This document shows, one piece after another, positions 33,360 through 45,500 of a DNA stretch of 64,000 bases (its first letter is position 1; each line of letters opens with the position of its first letter). The translations under genes were made by a program, and so were the position numbers. The stretch lies in NCBI GenBank assembly GCA_036346205.1, contig JARFJB010002010.1, positions 2,075,001 through 2,139,000 on the forward strand, given 5' to 3'. Source of the stretch: Vesta saturnalis (Eukaryota; Arthropoda; Insecta; Coleoptera; Lampyridae). Below the pieces are notes generated by a model. It saw only the letters and a program-made list of their open reading frames with translations, was not told the DNA's origin and searched no databases.

Positions 33360-35060
33360 AAGTGTAAGTTAAACCTCTAGATGTCGTTATATTGAATCTT
33401 GCACTTAACCTTTAAATGTATCGCTGTAAATCGATATAAATTATACAGGGCAGGACGGCGTTTGACTTCTCATTATAGCCACAGTTGACGCTTTTAGTTT
33501 AAATTATACGACAAACTGGAGCTGCCAATTGTATGCTAGCTCACAATCTTACACTACAAATATTATAAAGTATAAAAGAAAGATAGAAAATTGACCCATT
33601 AAGAGGACACGAGAGAGAGAGGGAGAGGGTGGCTAGTTTTGTGGGTTTGCATGTTTGAGAGGTTGGAGGCGGCTTGTTCTTAGACGTACATGTTTTGTGT
33701 TCGCGCGTTTACTAGATTGATAGTTTACGTGCTTGCCGTGTTCACGTAATTGGATATACTTACTGTTTTGGTATATTTTTTAGCATGTTTTGTGCATGTT
33801 TCGTGTGTTTTGAGAGTTTAGAGGTGTGTTTGTTAAGTGATTTTTAAATTAAACTACAAGATTGTGTGTGTTAAAATCTAATTATGCCAAAAGATGGCGT
33901 ATGGTAACTTCTAATTACACCACAAGGAACCGCTTCTGGCTTAAATTATACTACGAGGTGGTGCTAGCAGCTAATAAATTATATTACAAGAGGGCGTTGT
34001 ATTGGCTTCTAATGGCACAAGAGAACTAATTGACTTTTGATTCACTAAGCGAGATCGAGAATGTCGTAATTGCTAGTTTCTGGGTTGTTCTTGTTAAGAT
34101 GTGTGATGGCTAATTACTAAACTATAACCAATGAAAGTAGTTCCTATTCCCCGTGACAGCAACTAAACGTTGCAATAATGAGTCATTAATGGTAAAAATT
34201 GCGTAATGCGTATTAAAAGTTATAAATTATAATTGAAAAGAGATAATTTTGGGTTTTGTCTATTACATAATAAGGAAAGGAAAGGTCACGTATTTCATTC
34301 CCGCCTCAAGGGGGAGGGCGGGCTGTTTGATCTTTCCAAGCAGCCACAATCATCGATTCCCAGCATACATACATACATTACGTATATATGCATGGTGGGA
34401 TTAAGGATGGTTGTGGTCAGGATAGGATGGGAAGGAACGCAATTAGGGTCACGAGGGGGAAAATACTACCCCAGAATTCGCCTAAGTAGCCGCACATGGT
34501 GTCCATATACGCAGTGACCATGCCGCTACATGTGTATGAGGAAGCCGCCAGAGAAAACCTCATACAAAGTAGACGATAACGGAAATCTAACTCATTACCT
34601 CCCGAATGCTAAGTAGGTCGTGTCACCACTACTCTACTGCCTCGGTCCAGGAGAAGGAGAGCATTCTATTGTAGGTGCTAATTAAGCAATCAAGTCTGTA
34701 TTTTTTTGTGTTTATGTGAAGGATTCATTCGCTTGCTTTCGGGTAAACTATTGTATAGAAGCCCTTCAAGCAATTTAGAAGCAGTCGCATTCATGCACCC
34801 GATTTATTTGTTAATATCTTGAAGTTTTTTTTATCTGTGTAATGTTGTAAATTAAAAGTTTGTTTCATGAAGATTACATTATAAAGTGATTAGTAATAAG
34901 TGAAAGTTAAATCACTAGATAGCGCTGTATTGCACATAAGTTTTAAAGATACCGCAAACCGTCCGCTAACCTACTACAGTATGTCGCTATATTTACTTCT
35001 AGCCTAAAAAAAAAAGGGATAGAGAGGATCGACCCCATTAAGAGGAAGCGAGAGAAATGG
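33360..35060. repeat. Repeat-derived region with short degenerate repeats
   Basis: A segment near 33360-33640 resembles 34880-35060: GTTAAA(C/T)C.CTAGAT, later GAC(C)CCATTAAGAGGA followed by CGAGAGA. At 33840-34050 a degenerate unit of about 32-37 bases recurs (AAATTATA-TACNACAAGANGGCG...GGCTTCTAAT). A purine-rich run lies at 33610-33630. No coding frame is credible. Confidence 0.5.
34268..34655 (-). mobile_element. Second tRNA-derived SINE family, copy 1
   Basis: Near-homologous over its length to 59108-59473 in the same orientation. On the minus strand it starts with a tRNA-like head (box A-like TAGAGTAGTGG and a decayed box B GAGTTAGATT) and then a body with CCTCATACACATGTAGCGG, TGGGGTAGTATTTTCC and GCCCGCCCTCCCCCTTG. 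No clear target duplication was seen. It is more decayed in its promoter than the other copy. Confidence 0.75.
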
Positions 35061-35692
35061 CGAAGCTTAGTCGTTAATATCTGTTTCAAGATGTTGAATT
35101 CTGCCAAAAAGACTTGATTTCAAGATTCAGAAACCGATTCAAGATGTAATTCTAATAGAGCTTTAGTTTAAGAGATTGAAGCCAGTTTGTGGTTAAGGGA
35201 CCTTAGGCACAGAAACAAGATTCAGGATGCTAGCCCAAGATGTTGAATTCAACAGAAGGGCCGCGTCGCAACACGCAAACAAGATTACGGAAAGTCAAAA
35301 TCGCACATGGAAATAAGATCGAGGAGACAACATGACAAGGACAAAATGGCGGAAACAAAATGGTCGAACAGGAAAGACAAAAAGTTAAAACAGGCGCTAG
35401 GACAAGATGATGACGTAAGATCTGTACTAATTTACTGACATCAGTGACACCCTTTGAGATATGCAAACCTCAAAGATGGTCCACAAAGAAGAGGGTATGT
35501 AATCTCGTCTAAAGAAAAATGATAAGAATAAAAATGGAAAATGGACCAGCTTTAAATAGAGCTGATAGATGCCATTACAAAAGTACTTAAGGGTGGTGTG
35601 TCATTAAAAAACCCATTGAGACAAGAATGATTATTAAAAGGTATTTAAACACTCATTAAAATTCAATTAAAAAAGAGAAATATACAAAAGAA
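35061..35692. other. No gene recognised; purine-rich text
   Basis: Contains repeated AAGATGTTGAATTC (near 35090 and 35237) and a purine-rich stretch at 35290-35410. The small minus-strand frame at 35230-35466 has no motif. Confidence 0.5.
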
Positions 35693-35701
35693 GGGCAATA
35701 T

Positions 35702-36475
35702 GGGTCTAGTACAACTGGCCGCAGCCGAGTGGCCGCGGCCACTTGGCCGCGGCTGTGTGGCCGCGATGACAACTGGCCGCCACCCCAACTGGCCGCTCTC
35801 CCTACTGGCCGCCAATCTACCTGGAACCAGGTTCTGTTTTAAAAACTGCAGGTTATATTAGTTATTACCTTGTAAAACAAGTTTTAAAGCATAAATATAA
35901 ATTAGTAAAACTGTAAAATAACAAATTTTGAAAGAAATTATTCTGCCACATTTTATTATCATATATTACAAGCTAAATAAACAATACAGCAATTAATCAA
36001 ATGCATATTACATAATATTAAATATTTAGAAAAATATGGAAATATGGAATTTATCTAAATAAACAATAATTTAATGTCTTAATAGTAATATAAAAAAAAA
36101 TATTTATTTGTAGTTACTATTAAGATTAACACAGTGTTATAACTAATTTAGGTAATTAAGAAATTTTCGTCGCCTACTATTTTAATACAATTAAATATTT
36201 GTTGTATTGTTATTAAAACATTAAAGTATTGTTTATTTAAATAAATTAATTGCAAAAATTGAAATATATACATTGTTGAATTCAGAAAATGTTCTCTTTT
36301 TGAAAATATAAAAAAAAATTGATGTCGCTATTTAAAAAAAATAATCGTACGGCCAGTTGGATTGGCGGCCAGTAGGGACGGCGGCCAGTAGGGACGGCGG
36401 CCAGTTGGTACCGCGGCTAGTTGGCCGCGGCCAGATGGCTGCGGCCAGTCGGCCGCGGCCAGTAGTCCCATTCCG
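35702..36475. mobile_element. 774-bp non-autonomous element with GC-rich inverted ends
   Basis: Flanked by a perfect 9-bp duplication, GGGCAATAT (35693-35701 and 36476-36484). Each end is 110-130 bases of GC-rich sequence built from copies of ACTGGCCGC/GTGGCCGCGGCC, inverted with respect to each other, and the 520-base interior is very AT-rich and non-coding. A 9-bp duplication with long inverted ends is typical of Mutator-like elements, so a MULE-derived MITE is my inference; hAT (8 bp) is less likely. Confidence 0.75.
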
Positions 36476-36484
36476 GGGCAATAT

Positions 36485-37920
36485 TGAAATTGAACAATTG
36501 AAGTTGTAAAACTCAAGAGTACCATCGAATTTTTGCTGCTGATATTGATTGACAGCAATCCTTACCAAGCGACGTTGTAGAATTGTAGTAATTTAAGGAA
36601 TCCAAGAGAAGAGATTAAAAACGGAAAAAAATATTTGAAACACTCAACTAATTTATTATTGAGTGTGTACATAACATTTAAAACAGTTTATACAAACATG
36701 TTAGATATTAACAATAATGTTAGAACTTCAATCGTATCAAATTAATTCTGCTTGAGGAAAAAAAACATCAAAGAGACTGATAAATATTTACACCGTTAAC
36801 ACATCGGAGAACCTGTGTGCCATTTTATTCAATTTCAAAATACCCATATTAAATATCTAATCTCATTTAAAATTATACGTACGATCGTTCTCTAATAAAC
36901 TTATTGCAGAATAATAGTAATATACCATAACAAATATGTAAAATTGTTAGGACCAATTTTATATTCCCCTCAAAGTGTCAAACGGAATACTAGTGTACTG
37001 AAGGTTCACTCACTTCACTCGTTAAAAACACTGCATTTCTTTGATGTATGTTTTTGCTTGCGTGCTTATCATTTTGTGAGAAAGAACTTGAAATGTTTCT
37101 AATGTACAAATTGCTGTTGGACGTAGTAGCATTCACGTCTGTATAAAATTTTTCAATTAAATGCATTCAATCTGATACTTAAGAATGCAGTTAGTGAATT
37201 GTAATATGTAATATAGACAATTTTTTATAACATTAATTTCCTAAATTGGTATAAAAATTTGTATCTAAAAATATATGGAATTATATCTTTGTCTATCTTT
37301 CATTAAAGCGGATCAAACCATTTTGGGAAATTGGATTAAATACAAAAATAATACAGAGTAACACTGTTGTATACGACTTTATTTTTTTTTTATTTTGTAG
37401 AACGCGGATGCATGCCGGTCTATATATACATTATGTTACTATAGAAACAGTTGTCTCAATGTGTTGTGATCATAACCGTTTTAATAAAAGATAAAACGTT
37501 AACAAAGATCCATAAAAATAATCAACGCCTTCTAAGATAGTAAAACAATTTATGACATCATCAAATTTGTATACGGTACACGTATAGTTTATATATCTGA
37601 TTAACTGCCTTATCTTGAAATAAATCGCATTGTATTGCATATATAGAATCAGGAGAACTCTATAGCTAAAGCTTATTTCATTAGAAATTTGTAGGGAATA
37701 TTATTTTAGCTAAGAGTTAGATACATCATTACATTGTTAGCAGAAGTATAATTAATCGGATTTCAAATTTAGCGAAGATTAAGTTCTGCAAAGTTTATGT
37801 AAAGAGAAAATGCTAAAAAAATTGCAATTAAGCTCCTGAAAAGTTAAAAGAAAGTGTGATAGAATAGTCGTTCTAATAACGAATCAGTATGACCAATAAA
37901 CAATCTCAGTCCAGCTTGTC
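36485..37920. other. No gene recognised
   Basis: AT-rich sequence with many stops in all frames and no repeat matching others in the window. Confidence 0.5.
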
Positions 37921-37924
37921 GAAT

Positions 37925-39430
37925 GGATATTGGCCAGTAGTTTCACAATAATAAAGCTGGTGTGTGTTTGAGAGATGTACTGTGGTGTGCGTGCGTGTAC
38001 TTGTGCATGTGGGTATAGTGTGGTGGATGTACGTGGTGTTGTGTGAGTGTGTGAGTGTGAGTGTGTGAGTGTGTGAGTTTGTGAGTGTGTGAGTGTGTGA
38101 GTGTGTGAGCGTATGAGTGTGTGAGTGTGTGAGTGTGAATGTGTGAGTGTGAGTGTGTGAGTGTGTTAGTGTGTGAGTATGTGAGTGTGTGGCTGTGTGG
38201 GTGTGTGAGTGTGTGAGTGTGTGAGTGTGTTAGTGTGTGCGTGTGTGAGTGTGTGAGTGTGTGAGCGTGGGAGCGTGTGAGCGTGTGAGTGTGTGAGTGT
38301 GTGAGTGTGTGAGTGTGTGAGTGTGCGTGTGCGTGTGCGTGTGCGTGTGCGTGTGCGTGTGCGTGTGCGTGTGCGTGTGCGTGTGCGTGTGCGTGTGCGT
38401 GGCGCGTGCGCGTGCGGATGCGTGTGCGTGTGCGTGTGCGTGTTCGTGTTCGTGTGCGTGTGAGTGTGCGTGTGCGTGTGCGTGTGCGTGTGCTTGTGCG
38501 TGTACGTGTGAGTTTGCGTGTGCGTGTGCGTGTGAGTGTGCGTGTGAGTGTGCGTGTGTGCGCGTGTGTGTAGGTGCGTGTGTGTGCGTATGTGTGGGTG
38601 CGTAACTGCATACGTGCGTATCCTATTTTTAGTACATTAGAGAACTGCTGAGCAGCAACCATTGTAACACAACGTAGACCATTTAGTTGAAGTAGTTCAC
38701 TTAATGTTAGTTCTCCATTATGCGTGTAAGGAAGGCATATTAGTCAGTAGTTTTTGTTTATAAATCAATAAAGTTGGTGTGAGAGGAGTGCTTACGTGCA
38801 TGCGTTCATGTTTTAGAACGCCCAGTGGCATCCATTGTAACACAGCATAAACAATTTAGCTGAAGCAGCGTATTTAAGGGTAGTTCTCCCTTACGCGCGA
38901 ACCCAATGCATATTAGTCAGTATCTTTTTAAATAAATGGATAAAGTTAGTGTATTTGTGTGTGTGCATGTGTGTGTGTGTGTGTGTGTGTGTGTTAGTGC
39001 GTACGTGCATGTATGCGTGTGTGCCTGTGCAAGTATCAGAACACCCATTAGCATCCATTGCAACACAGCAGCTGATTTAAGGGTAGTTCTCCCTTACGCG
39101 GTAACCAAATGCATCTTAGTCAGTAGTTTTTAAATAAATTAATGAAGTTAGTGTGCGGGTGGGTGTGTGTGTGCGTGGGTGTGTGTCTGTGTATCTGTGT
39201 GTCTGTTTGCCTGTGTGTCTGGGTGTGTGCAGGTGGGTATGTGAGTGTGAGTGAGTGTGTATGTGCGTATGCTTATACATCTGCGTGTGAGTGTGCGCGT
39301 GCGTGTGCGTGGGCGGTTGTGGGTGTGTGTAAGCGTGTGTGAGTGTCAACGTCAGTGTGAGTGTGAGTGTGAATGTGAGTGAGTGTGGGGGTGTTTGCAT
39401 GTGGGTGTGAGTGTGGATGTGGGTGTGGGT
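37925..39430. repeat. GT-rich compound satellite with a recurring 130-bp spacer
   Basis: GTGTGA, GTGTGC and GT tracts (37965-38610, 38955-38995, 39145-39430) alternate with a unit holding CCATTGTAACACA, TTAAGGGTAGTTCTCCCTTA, GCATATTAGTCAGTAGTTTT and AAATAAAGTTAGTGTG. Full units lie near 38623-38780, 38813-38950 and 39042-39155; a partial one (GATATTGGCCAGTAGTTT) at 37925. CCATTG sites are at 38659, 38832 and 39055. Long His/Thr or Val/Cys frames across it are artefacts. Confidence 0.85.
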
Positions 39431-40380
39431 AGCAGTATTTAGTCGTAAATATAAAATAGAGGGTACCGGGTTTACCGAAAACGATGATATTATAAAATAA
39501 GTTTATAAGTTTCTGTATTAGAGTAGAACGTTCGCTGCAGATGCTACAATGGATTGTGAGAAACACAAATATAAAATAAATGTTGTGGGCTTACGATCTT
39601 TGCGAACCGTTTGTGAGTAAAACGAAAATGGATAGGGTAAGAAATAAGTGGATAATGTTCGCCTTATTCATTCAGCAATCAGATGCACGGTTTCGCCACA
39701 GGTTATGACACTTCTTAACTTATTAAAATAATGTACTATTTTATCGAGGAGAATTAGAAAGAGCGCCAAATTTAAACAATATTTTTAGTGCAAATAACTG
39801 AGTTCTCAATTGTGGAGCTGAATTTAAATCACTCACTTTTTAATACATTGGTAAACAATGATGACAGAAAAAGTAACTCATAATTAAAAAAAGTAAATCA
39901 AATTAATGTGGTTACGTAAATAAGATACTTTGATTAATGCAATAACATTTTATATGAAGTGCACATACATAATGTTACTTATCTAAAGCAATTTAACTGA
40001 ATAGCTTTTAATTAACTCCATGAGAGATGATAATTACCTGGTAACAATATATTAAGCATTCGAAGGTATTTGGTTACGTTCGAAACTAATTCAAACTAGT
40101 ATTATATATAATCCAACTTTCCTCGTGCATACGTTTAATATACTTCACTCAATATTATTCCTTTTGTAACTTGTATATTAATAATGCAAATTAGAAGTCT
40201 CATTTTTTGTCCTATGAAATGCAATCGGACTTTACATGGATTTCAAAACGTTTTAAGAATTAATAAATATTTGGTTTGAATCTTAAATGTAGAAGATTAA
40301 GTGACAAAACTTGACAATTATATGGATTCAAAGAATGTAAAGAAATAATGAGGCAATTTTTCTTCTGGCCATTAATTACA
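39431..40380. other. No gene recognised
   Basis: AT-rich sequence between the GT satellite and the mariner-like inverted repeat. No supported feature. Confidence 0.5.
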
Positions 40381-40857
40381 TATAGTGTGTCGCATTTAAG
40401 ATGAAGACACCTCTACATTTTCGCTATTTTAAGGAGTATAGATTTGAATTTTTGCACAGTCGTACAAATTCACGTGTTACATGTTTTGAGATACTTAACT
40501 TAGGTAAATGTGAACAGTAAACCCAGCCTACTACGAACTCGCAAACTGAGCCAATTGTCGATATTTTGCTACGCGTTGCAGATATCGAAAAAAATTATTA
40601 GGAAAAGTTATTTAGAATTAAACTTTGATCCCTCTTTCTTTTTACACAGTTTTGCTCGGACAGGCAAAACCGTACGAGTAAAACTGTCACAAAAGTGTAG
40701 TGTGTGGCCGAAATCCGTCCGTTTTGTCCGCGTTCAAAAATATCTGCCGACGCTTGATTGTAACTATACGTTTTAGCATGTTCTTGCAAGTCGGTGTAAT
40801 GTGTGGGTACAAAGTGGCCAGTTATTTCAGTGTTCTGCTTCAGAAATAGTGTAAACA

Positions 40858-41269
40858 ATGGCGGATTTAAGAAACTGCAACAAACAATTTATTATAGATT
40901 TAGTCGAACTTTATAGAAGTAATCCATGCCCATGGAAAATAAAATACAAGGAGTACTAAGGTCAAGATAAGAAGAATAATGCTTATGAAGCATTGGAAGC
41001 AAGGGAAGTTAAAAGAAGTCGATCCTGCTGCAACAAAAAAATCTGTTAAGAATAAACTTGATTCGTCTCGCGGATGTTTTCGAAAAAAATTAAAGAAAGT
41101 TAATGGCATCTAAAAATCGGGTTCGTAGCCGACTAAGTATGCAAGCCTTTGGTATTACACTTATTTATTATTTTTAACAGATCAAGAGACACCAAGGAAA
41201 AGTGTATCAAATATAGAAGATGATTTGTTATCTCCTGATATGGTAGGTGATAAACCTATTAGCTTATTA
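40858..41269 (+). pseudogene. MADF-domain gene remnant
   Basis: Starts at ATG 40858 with MADLRNCNKQFIIDLVELY and continues with PWKIKYKEY, a stop and frame changes, then DKKNNAYEAL, KEVDPAATKKSVKNKLDS, FRKKLKKV, LWYYTYLLFLTDQETPRKS and IEDDLLSPDM. This is the MADF (Myb/SANT-like) order, with the downstream LWYYxxLLFLxDQExPRxS block seen in many arthropod paralogues, some of which are partners of Harbinger-type transposons. MADF binds DNA. At least one stop and two frameshifts break it, and the SINE at 41270 cuts off the C-terminus. A possible continuation (CSSYEDTNYHEK) follows the SINE near 41750-41790. Confidence 0.65.
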
Positions 41270-41666
41270 AAAATTATTATTAATTAATAATAATTTTTAA
41301 TTACATATTTACTTTTGAACATATTCGTTCATAACAAAACAATTTAATATTAGTCAAGTTGCATTGGTATGTGTGAATCCTTGCGATTTTGCAGGTTCAC
41401 ATTCCATTAATATAAGTAGTTTGATTGTTATCTCATTGAATTTAGAATTTACATCAGTTCTATATACATAAAGACAAAATTTACATCGGTGGGGGCTTGT
41501 ACTTCGATAGCGCAGTTGTTTAGCGCGGTACTCTAGCAAATTACAGGTCGTAGGTTCAAATCATATTCGAGGTAAACTTTTTATTTATCTATTTAATAAA
41601 ATTAATAATAATTTTTAATTATATATTTACTTTTGAACTTATTCGTTCATAACAAAACTTATAATT
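41270..41666 (+). mobile_element. SINE with terminal direct repeats, copy in the MADF gene
   Basis: Perfect 13-bp duplication TATTAGCTTATTA at 41257-41269 and 41667-41679. It starts with a short inverted spacer piece (AAATTATTATTAATT), then block D, head, tRNA-like module (box B GGTTCAAATCA, mutated), spacer and D again, ending CTTATAATT. It shares the D-to-head junction (AATTTAATATTAGTCAAG) with 20477-20855 although the sites are independent. Confidence 0.85.
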
Positions 41667-41989
41667 TATTAGCTTATTATCTATTCACGAATACTCCTAC
41701 TACTGCAGGAGGTTGGATGAAACAGAACGTTAATGAAACCTCACATTTTTTGTTCAAGTTACGAAGATACGAACTATCATGAAAAAATAACTGTGTTCTC
41801 GAAACATTTAGATTATATAACTTAAATATACAGATACACCATGTAAAACACACGGTTACAGGTTGCTTTTCAAATTAATAGAGCGCCATGGAAAACAAGA
41901 CTGTTAAACGAAATCTGACAAAAAAATACATTTTAAGAGAAAATAAAACAAACAAGTAATTTTTTTGTAATTGTGTAAAGATAGGCCAC

Positions 41990-44920
41990 GGTACTGACGA
42001 TAGTGCAAGGAAAGAATGGCGAGTTGGTAAGTGGAATACTAGAGGTATTGATGGTAAAGAATTTGAAATTGCGAATGTAATGAATGAAAGGCAGCTTGAT
42101 ATTCTGTGTCTAGCGGAGGTACAACGCAAAGGAAAGGACGCCGCGGAGATGGTGGATGGCAGTCTAGCACTATGGTCGGGAGTTGAGACTGAAATTTATG
42201 GCACTAAAGGAGTTGGAGTGTTCGTGAATGAAAGAGCGAAAAGTGTGGAATGATGTGGAGAACGTTTTGAACGAATGTAAGTCAAACGAAAGGGTGGTGG
42301 TAGTGGGAGATATGACTGGATGGGTGGGTGTGGAGAGAGAACATACTGAACACGTGCTAGGAAAGTTCGGAGACCAAAGAGTCAATGAGAATGGTGAACA
42401 CATCTATATGGAAAGAAACCTGTTTGTATCTAATATGTGGTTTAAGCATAAAAAATCTGCGAATGTATACATGGCAAAGAGGTGAATCTAAAAGTATGAT
42501 TTACTTGATAATGTGTGATGTACGACTTAGAAACCTGGTGAGAGATACGAAAGTAATGCGCAGATCGGAGTGTGGGTTGGATCACTTTTTGGTTGTATCG
42601 AGAGTATGTTCAGGACAAACGCGTATCTGGAGAAGGAAGGCGCGCATTGCGAACGTCTACAATTAGGGTAGATAAACTAGTAGATAATGGTGCCGGAATG
42701 AAATATGCATATGCTGTGAGTAAAGAGTTGAAGGTGAATGAACCAGTGTGGAATGAACAAATAGAAGGCAATGACATTGAAAGTGCATGGATAAGCTTGA
42801 AAGACTTTGTTATCAATTGTGTCGTGCAGATATGTGGACGAACGAGACAGAAAAAATGTGCTTGGTCGAATTAATCGTTAAAAAAGGTAGTGTGTAAGAA
42901 TAAAGATGCGTACATAGCAATTATTGCTAAAAAATGAGGGTAAGAAAAAGCGATTGTACGAGGTGTACAGACTAAGAATCAAAGAAGCGAAAGAGGTAGT
43001 GAAAATAAGTAAGTAGGAAGTTATGGCTGTGTAAGAAGAAAAAATGCAGAATGATTTTGAGGGACACACAAAATGCTTCCGTAAATAGGTCAAAAATACA
43101 AAATGCGGCACAAAACAGAACGCTGCAGCAGTGATGAATAGGAGCAACGAAATAGTATGGCACGATTGTAAAGTGAAGAAATGCTGGCAAGAATATTTCT
43201 GGAAGCTGTACAGTTGTAAGGAAGGTAGGACTGTAGAGTTTAATAAGAAGAATGTAGAACGAATAGTGAATGGAACTAAGACGGATATTGGGTTAAATAA
43301 GAGACACAACAGGGCAGGAAAGTTGGAAAACGATAAGGGAACAGGCGTGAACGCAATAACTGGGGAAATACTTACACAAGGATTGCGAGAATTAAAGTGT
43401 GGAGAAATGCCGAGTGGGTCGAAGAACGCCACTATTCTACCACTATATAAGAGTAAGGGAAACAAGAGTGATTGCAAAAACTATTGAGGAATAAGGTTGC
43501 TCACTATACCTGGTAAAGTATTTTGAAGAGTACTGATTGATAGAGTACGTAAAACCCAAACTAAGATCTGGAATGTGTAGGATGGCTTCATGCCAGGGAG
43601 AGGATTTTTTGATCAGATGTTTGGTCTCCAGCAGGCGATCGAAAAGTTTTCAAGTGTAAAAAAGGAACTGTACTGTGCGGTTGTAGATCCGGAGAAAGCA
43701 TATGACCGAGTGAATAGGGAGAAGCTGTGGGAAATATGAAATATAGCGTACATAAAGGTCTAATAAACGGAATAAAGGCAGCACATAACGGTACACGGGT
43801 ATGTGTTATGGTGATAGGAAGTACAAATGAATACTGTAATATTGAGCAAGGAGTGCGACAAGCTGTGTGATGTCTCCGTGGTTGTTCAATGTATACATGG
43901 ATAAACAGGCTAGGCAAACATATATCGATACAAATGGTGTAACGGTTGCTGACGTAGATGTACCAGTTCTTGTGTATGCAGATGACAGTCTTATTAAGCG
44001 ATAATCACCGATGAGCTACAAACTGCTCTGAGGATGTTTGATAGTGTCTGTGAGAGCATGGACCTAAAGGTAAACGTGAACAAAACTAAGATTATGGTGT
44101 TTAATCGGGAAGGTGAAAAGGAGAGTAGAGTGTTTACCAGTATTTACGCTAAAGGATGAAATTGTGGAACGAGTGGGCGAGTTAGTATATCTGTGTTGAA
44201 TGTTCACTGGAGATGGTACGATGGATAGCGAGATTGGACGACGGGTCAACGCTGGAAGGAAAGTGGAAGTATACGGACGATAATGAAAAACGGAAGCTGC
44301 GAAGCGAGCAATATATAAAGGCGTGTTTGTCCCGTTAACAAAACTTATAATAATTTATTAGTCAAGTTGCTTTGGTATCTGTGGATCCTTGCGATATTCC
44401 AGGCTCATATTCCATTAATATACGTAATTAGGATTTTAATCTCATTATATTTAGAATTTACATATTTACATCGATTGGGACTCATATCTCAATTACACAG
44501 TTGGTTAGCGCGGTATTCCAGCAAAGTGCAGGTCGTAGGTTCAAATCCTACTCGAGGTACACTTTTTATTTATGTATTTAATAGAATTAATAATAATTTT
44601 TAATTGCTTGCTTGCTTACTTTTGAGCTTACGCGTTCATAACAAAACTTATAATTATTATGTGGGTGAAGTTAGAGGTACGACCGGGCCTGGTAGGCTGC
44701 ATAAAGCTTGGCTAAATGCAGTAGAATGTGTGATAAAAGGAAGAAAGATAAGGAGTTTTAAAAATAAAAGGTCATGTCAGAGACAATGTAAGAGTCTAAT
44801 GGAAGCTAGGGAGATATGTAGGGAAAGAGTGGAGAAAGATTGTAAATGAAGGATAAATTAGAGGCAGGAATTGATTTGCCTACCCCGGAAGGGAATGGCA
44901 TAAATGTTATTTTATGTTAT
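41990..44920 (+). pseudogene. LINE with APE endonuclease and reverse transcriptase, degenerate
   Basis: Endonuclease part: EFEIANVMNERQLDILCLAE near 42060 (its catalytic Glu in the LAE motif), GTKGVGVFV near 42200, VVVVGDMTGWVG near 42296 (canonical GDMNG, Asn lost) and GLDHFLVVSR near 42575. RT part: NATILPLYKSKGNKSDCKNY near 43430, AVVDPEKAYDRV near 43680 (motif A), NIEQGVRQ near 43845, VLVYADDS near 43975 (motif C intact), LKVNVNKTK near 44070. The C-terminus (EVRGTTGPGRLHKAWLNAVE) resumes at 44664 after a SINE. The 3' tail is rich in ATGTTAT near 44900. The same 3' end occurs inverted at 47745-47997. Many stops and frameshifts. The type resembles CFDP2-like arthropod LINEs. Confidence 0.8.
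44334..44655 (+). mobile_element. SINE copy within the LINE
   Basis: Starts inside block D (AACAAAACTTATAATAATTTA), then head, tRNA-like module (anticodon loop CCAGCAA; box B GGTTCAAATCC), spacer and a final D (altered to TTGCTTGCTTGCTTAC), ending CTTATAATT. No target duplication is visible; a deletion at the left junction is likely because part of the LINE frame is missing across the site. Confidence 0.75.
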
Positions 44921-44924
44921 GTTC

Positions 44925-45500
44925 TCAATTCTTTTGCGATTATGATTAACCACTTTTTTCAGTTCTTGAATGGTAATTTTACGACAGGCCTGTCTTATTC
45001 TGGCACAAAGTTCATCATCAGTTCAGGGCTTTGTTTTGTGAACTTTATTTTTGACCATTTCCCAAAAATAAAGATCTAGGAGTGCAATATCGGGGGGCCT
45101 CCGAGGCCACAGTTCGAAACGACCATTTCTTCCTATCCAGCGCATAGGAAACTGTTCGTTTAACGTTTCATGAACAATTCTGGAATTGTGCATTGATGCA
45201 CCATCTAGGTGCAAATACATATCCTGTCGAAGATTAAGAGGGAGATCTTCAAACGTATCCCAAAATTCTTCATCGATGTAGTTAACTAAACGTTCAGAAA
45301 TTAACGTGTTTTTAAGGAAAAAAGGACTAATGATTCGGTCTCCTAATATTCCACACTAGAGGCTAACTCTCTGTGAATATTGGTCCTTACAATTTATAGT
45401 CCAATGAGGATTATCTGCAGCCCAGCATCTACAGTTTTGAGACGATACCAATCCATTAGTAGTAAATGTAGCCTTATCAGTAAACTCTGCAGCAACTTCT
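44925..45500 (-). pseudogene. Mariner-like (DUF4817-group) transposase, catalytic half
   Basis: Read leftward: FTDKATFTTNG (first Asp, near 45480), WAADNPHWTINCKDQYSQRVSL, a stop, CGILGDRIISPFF, ISERLVNYIDEEFWDTFEDLP, LHLDGASMHNS (second Asp, near 45205), FPMRWIGRNG, WPRRPPDIALLDLYFWEMVKNKV (third Asp, near 45100) and DELCARIRQACRKI to VNHNRKRIEN near 44930. This order is that of arthropod mariner-like transposases that carry a DUF4817 helix-turn-helix. The N-terminal half, expected toward 45790, is not readable. The LINE 3' tail abuts the C-terminus. Confidence 0.75.

Noticed and set aside
36328..36568. Two overlapping minus-strand frames with Ala/Pro/Arg-rich ends
   Set aside because: They run through the GC-rich inverted end of the 774-bp element. 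Repetitive codons come from GGCCGC units.
37943..38662. 239-residue His/Thr-rich frame on the minus strand and Val/Cys frames on the plus strand
   Set aside because: They are translations of GTGTGA/GTGTGC microsatellite tracts with no non-repeat coding sequence.
40510..40858. Overlapping frames at 40510-40776 (+) and 40598-40858 (-)
   Set aside because: They lie in the region upstream of the MADF remnant and show no family motif on either strand.
42878..43477. 199-residue minus-strand frame
   Set aside because: It is the antisense of the LINE at 41990-44920, whose plus strand carries the recognisable RT motifs.
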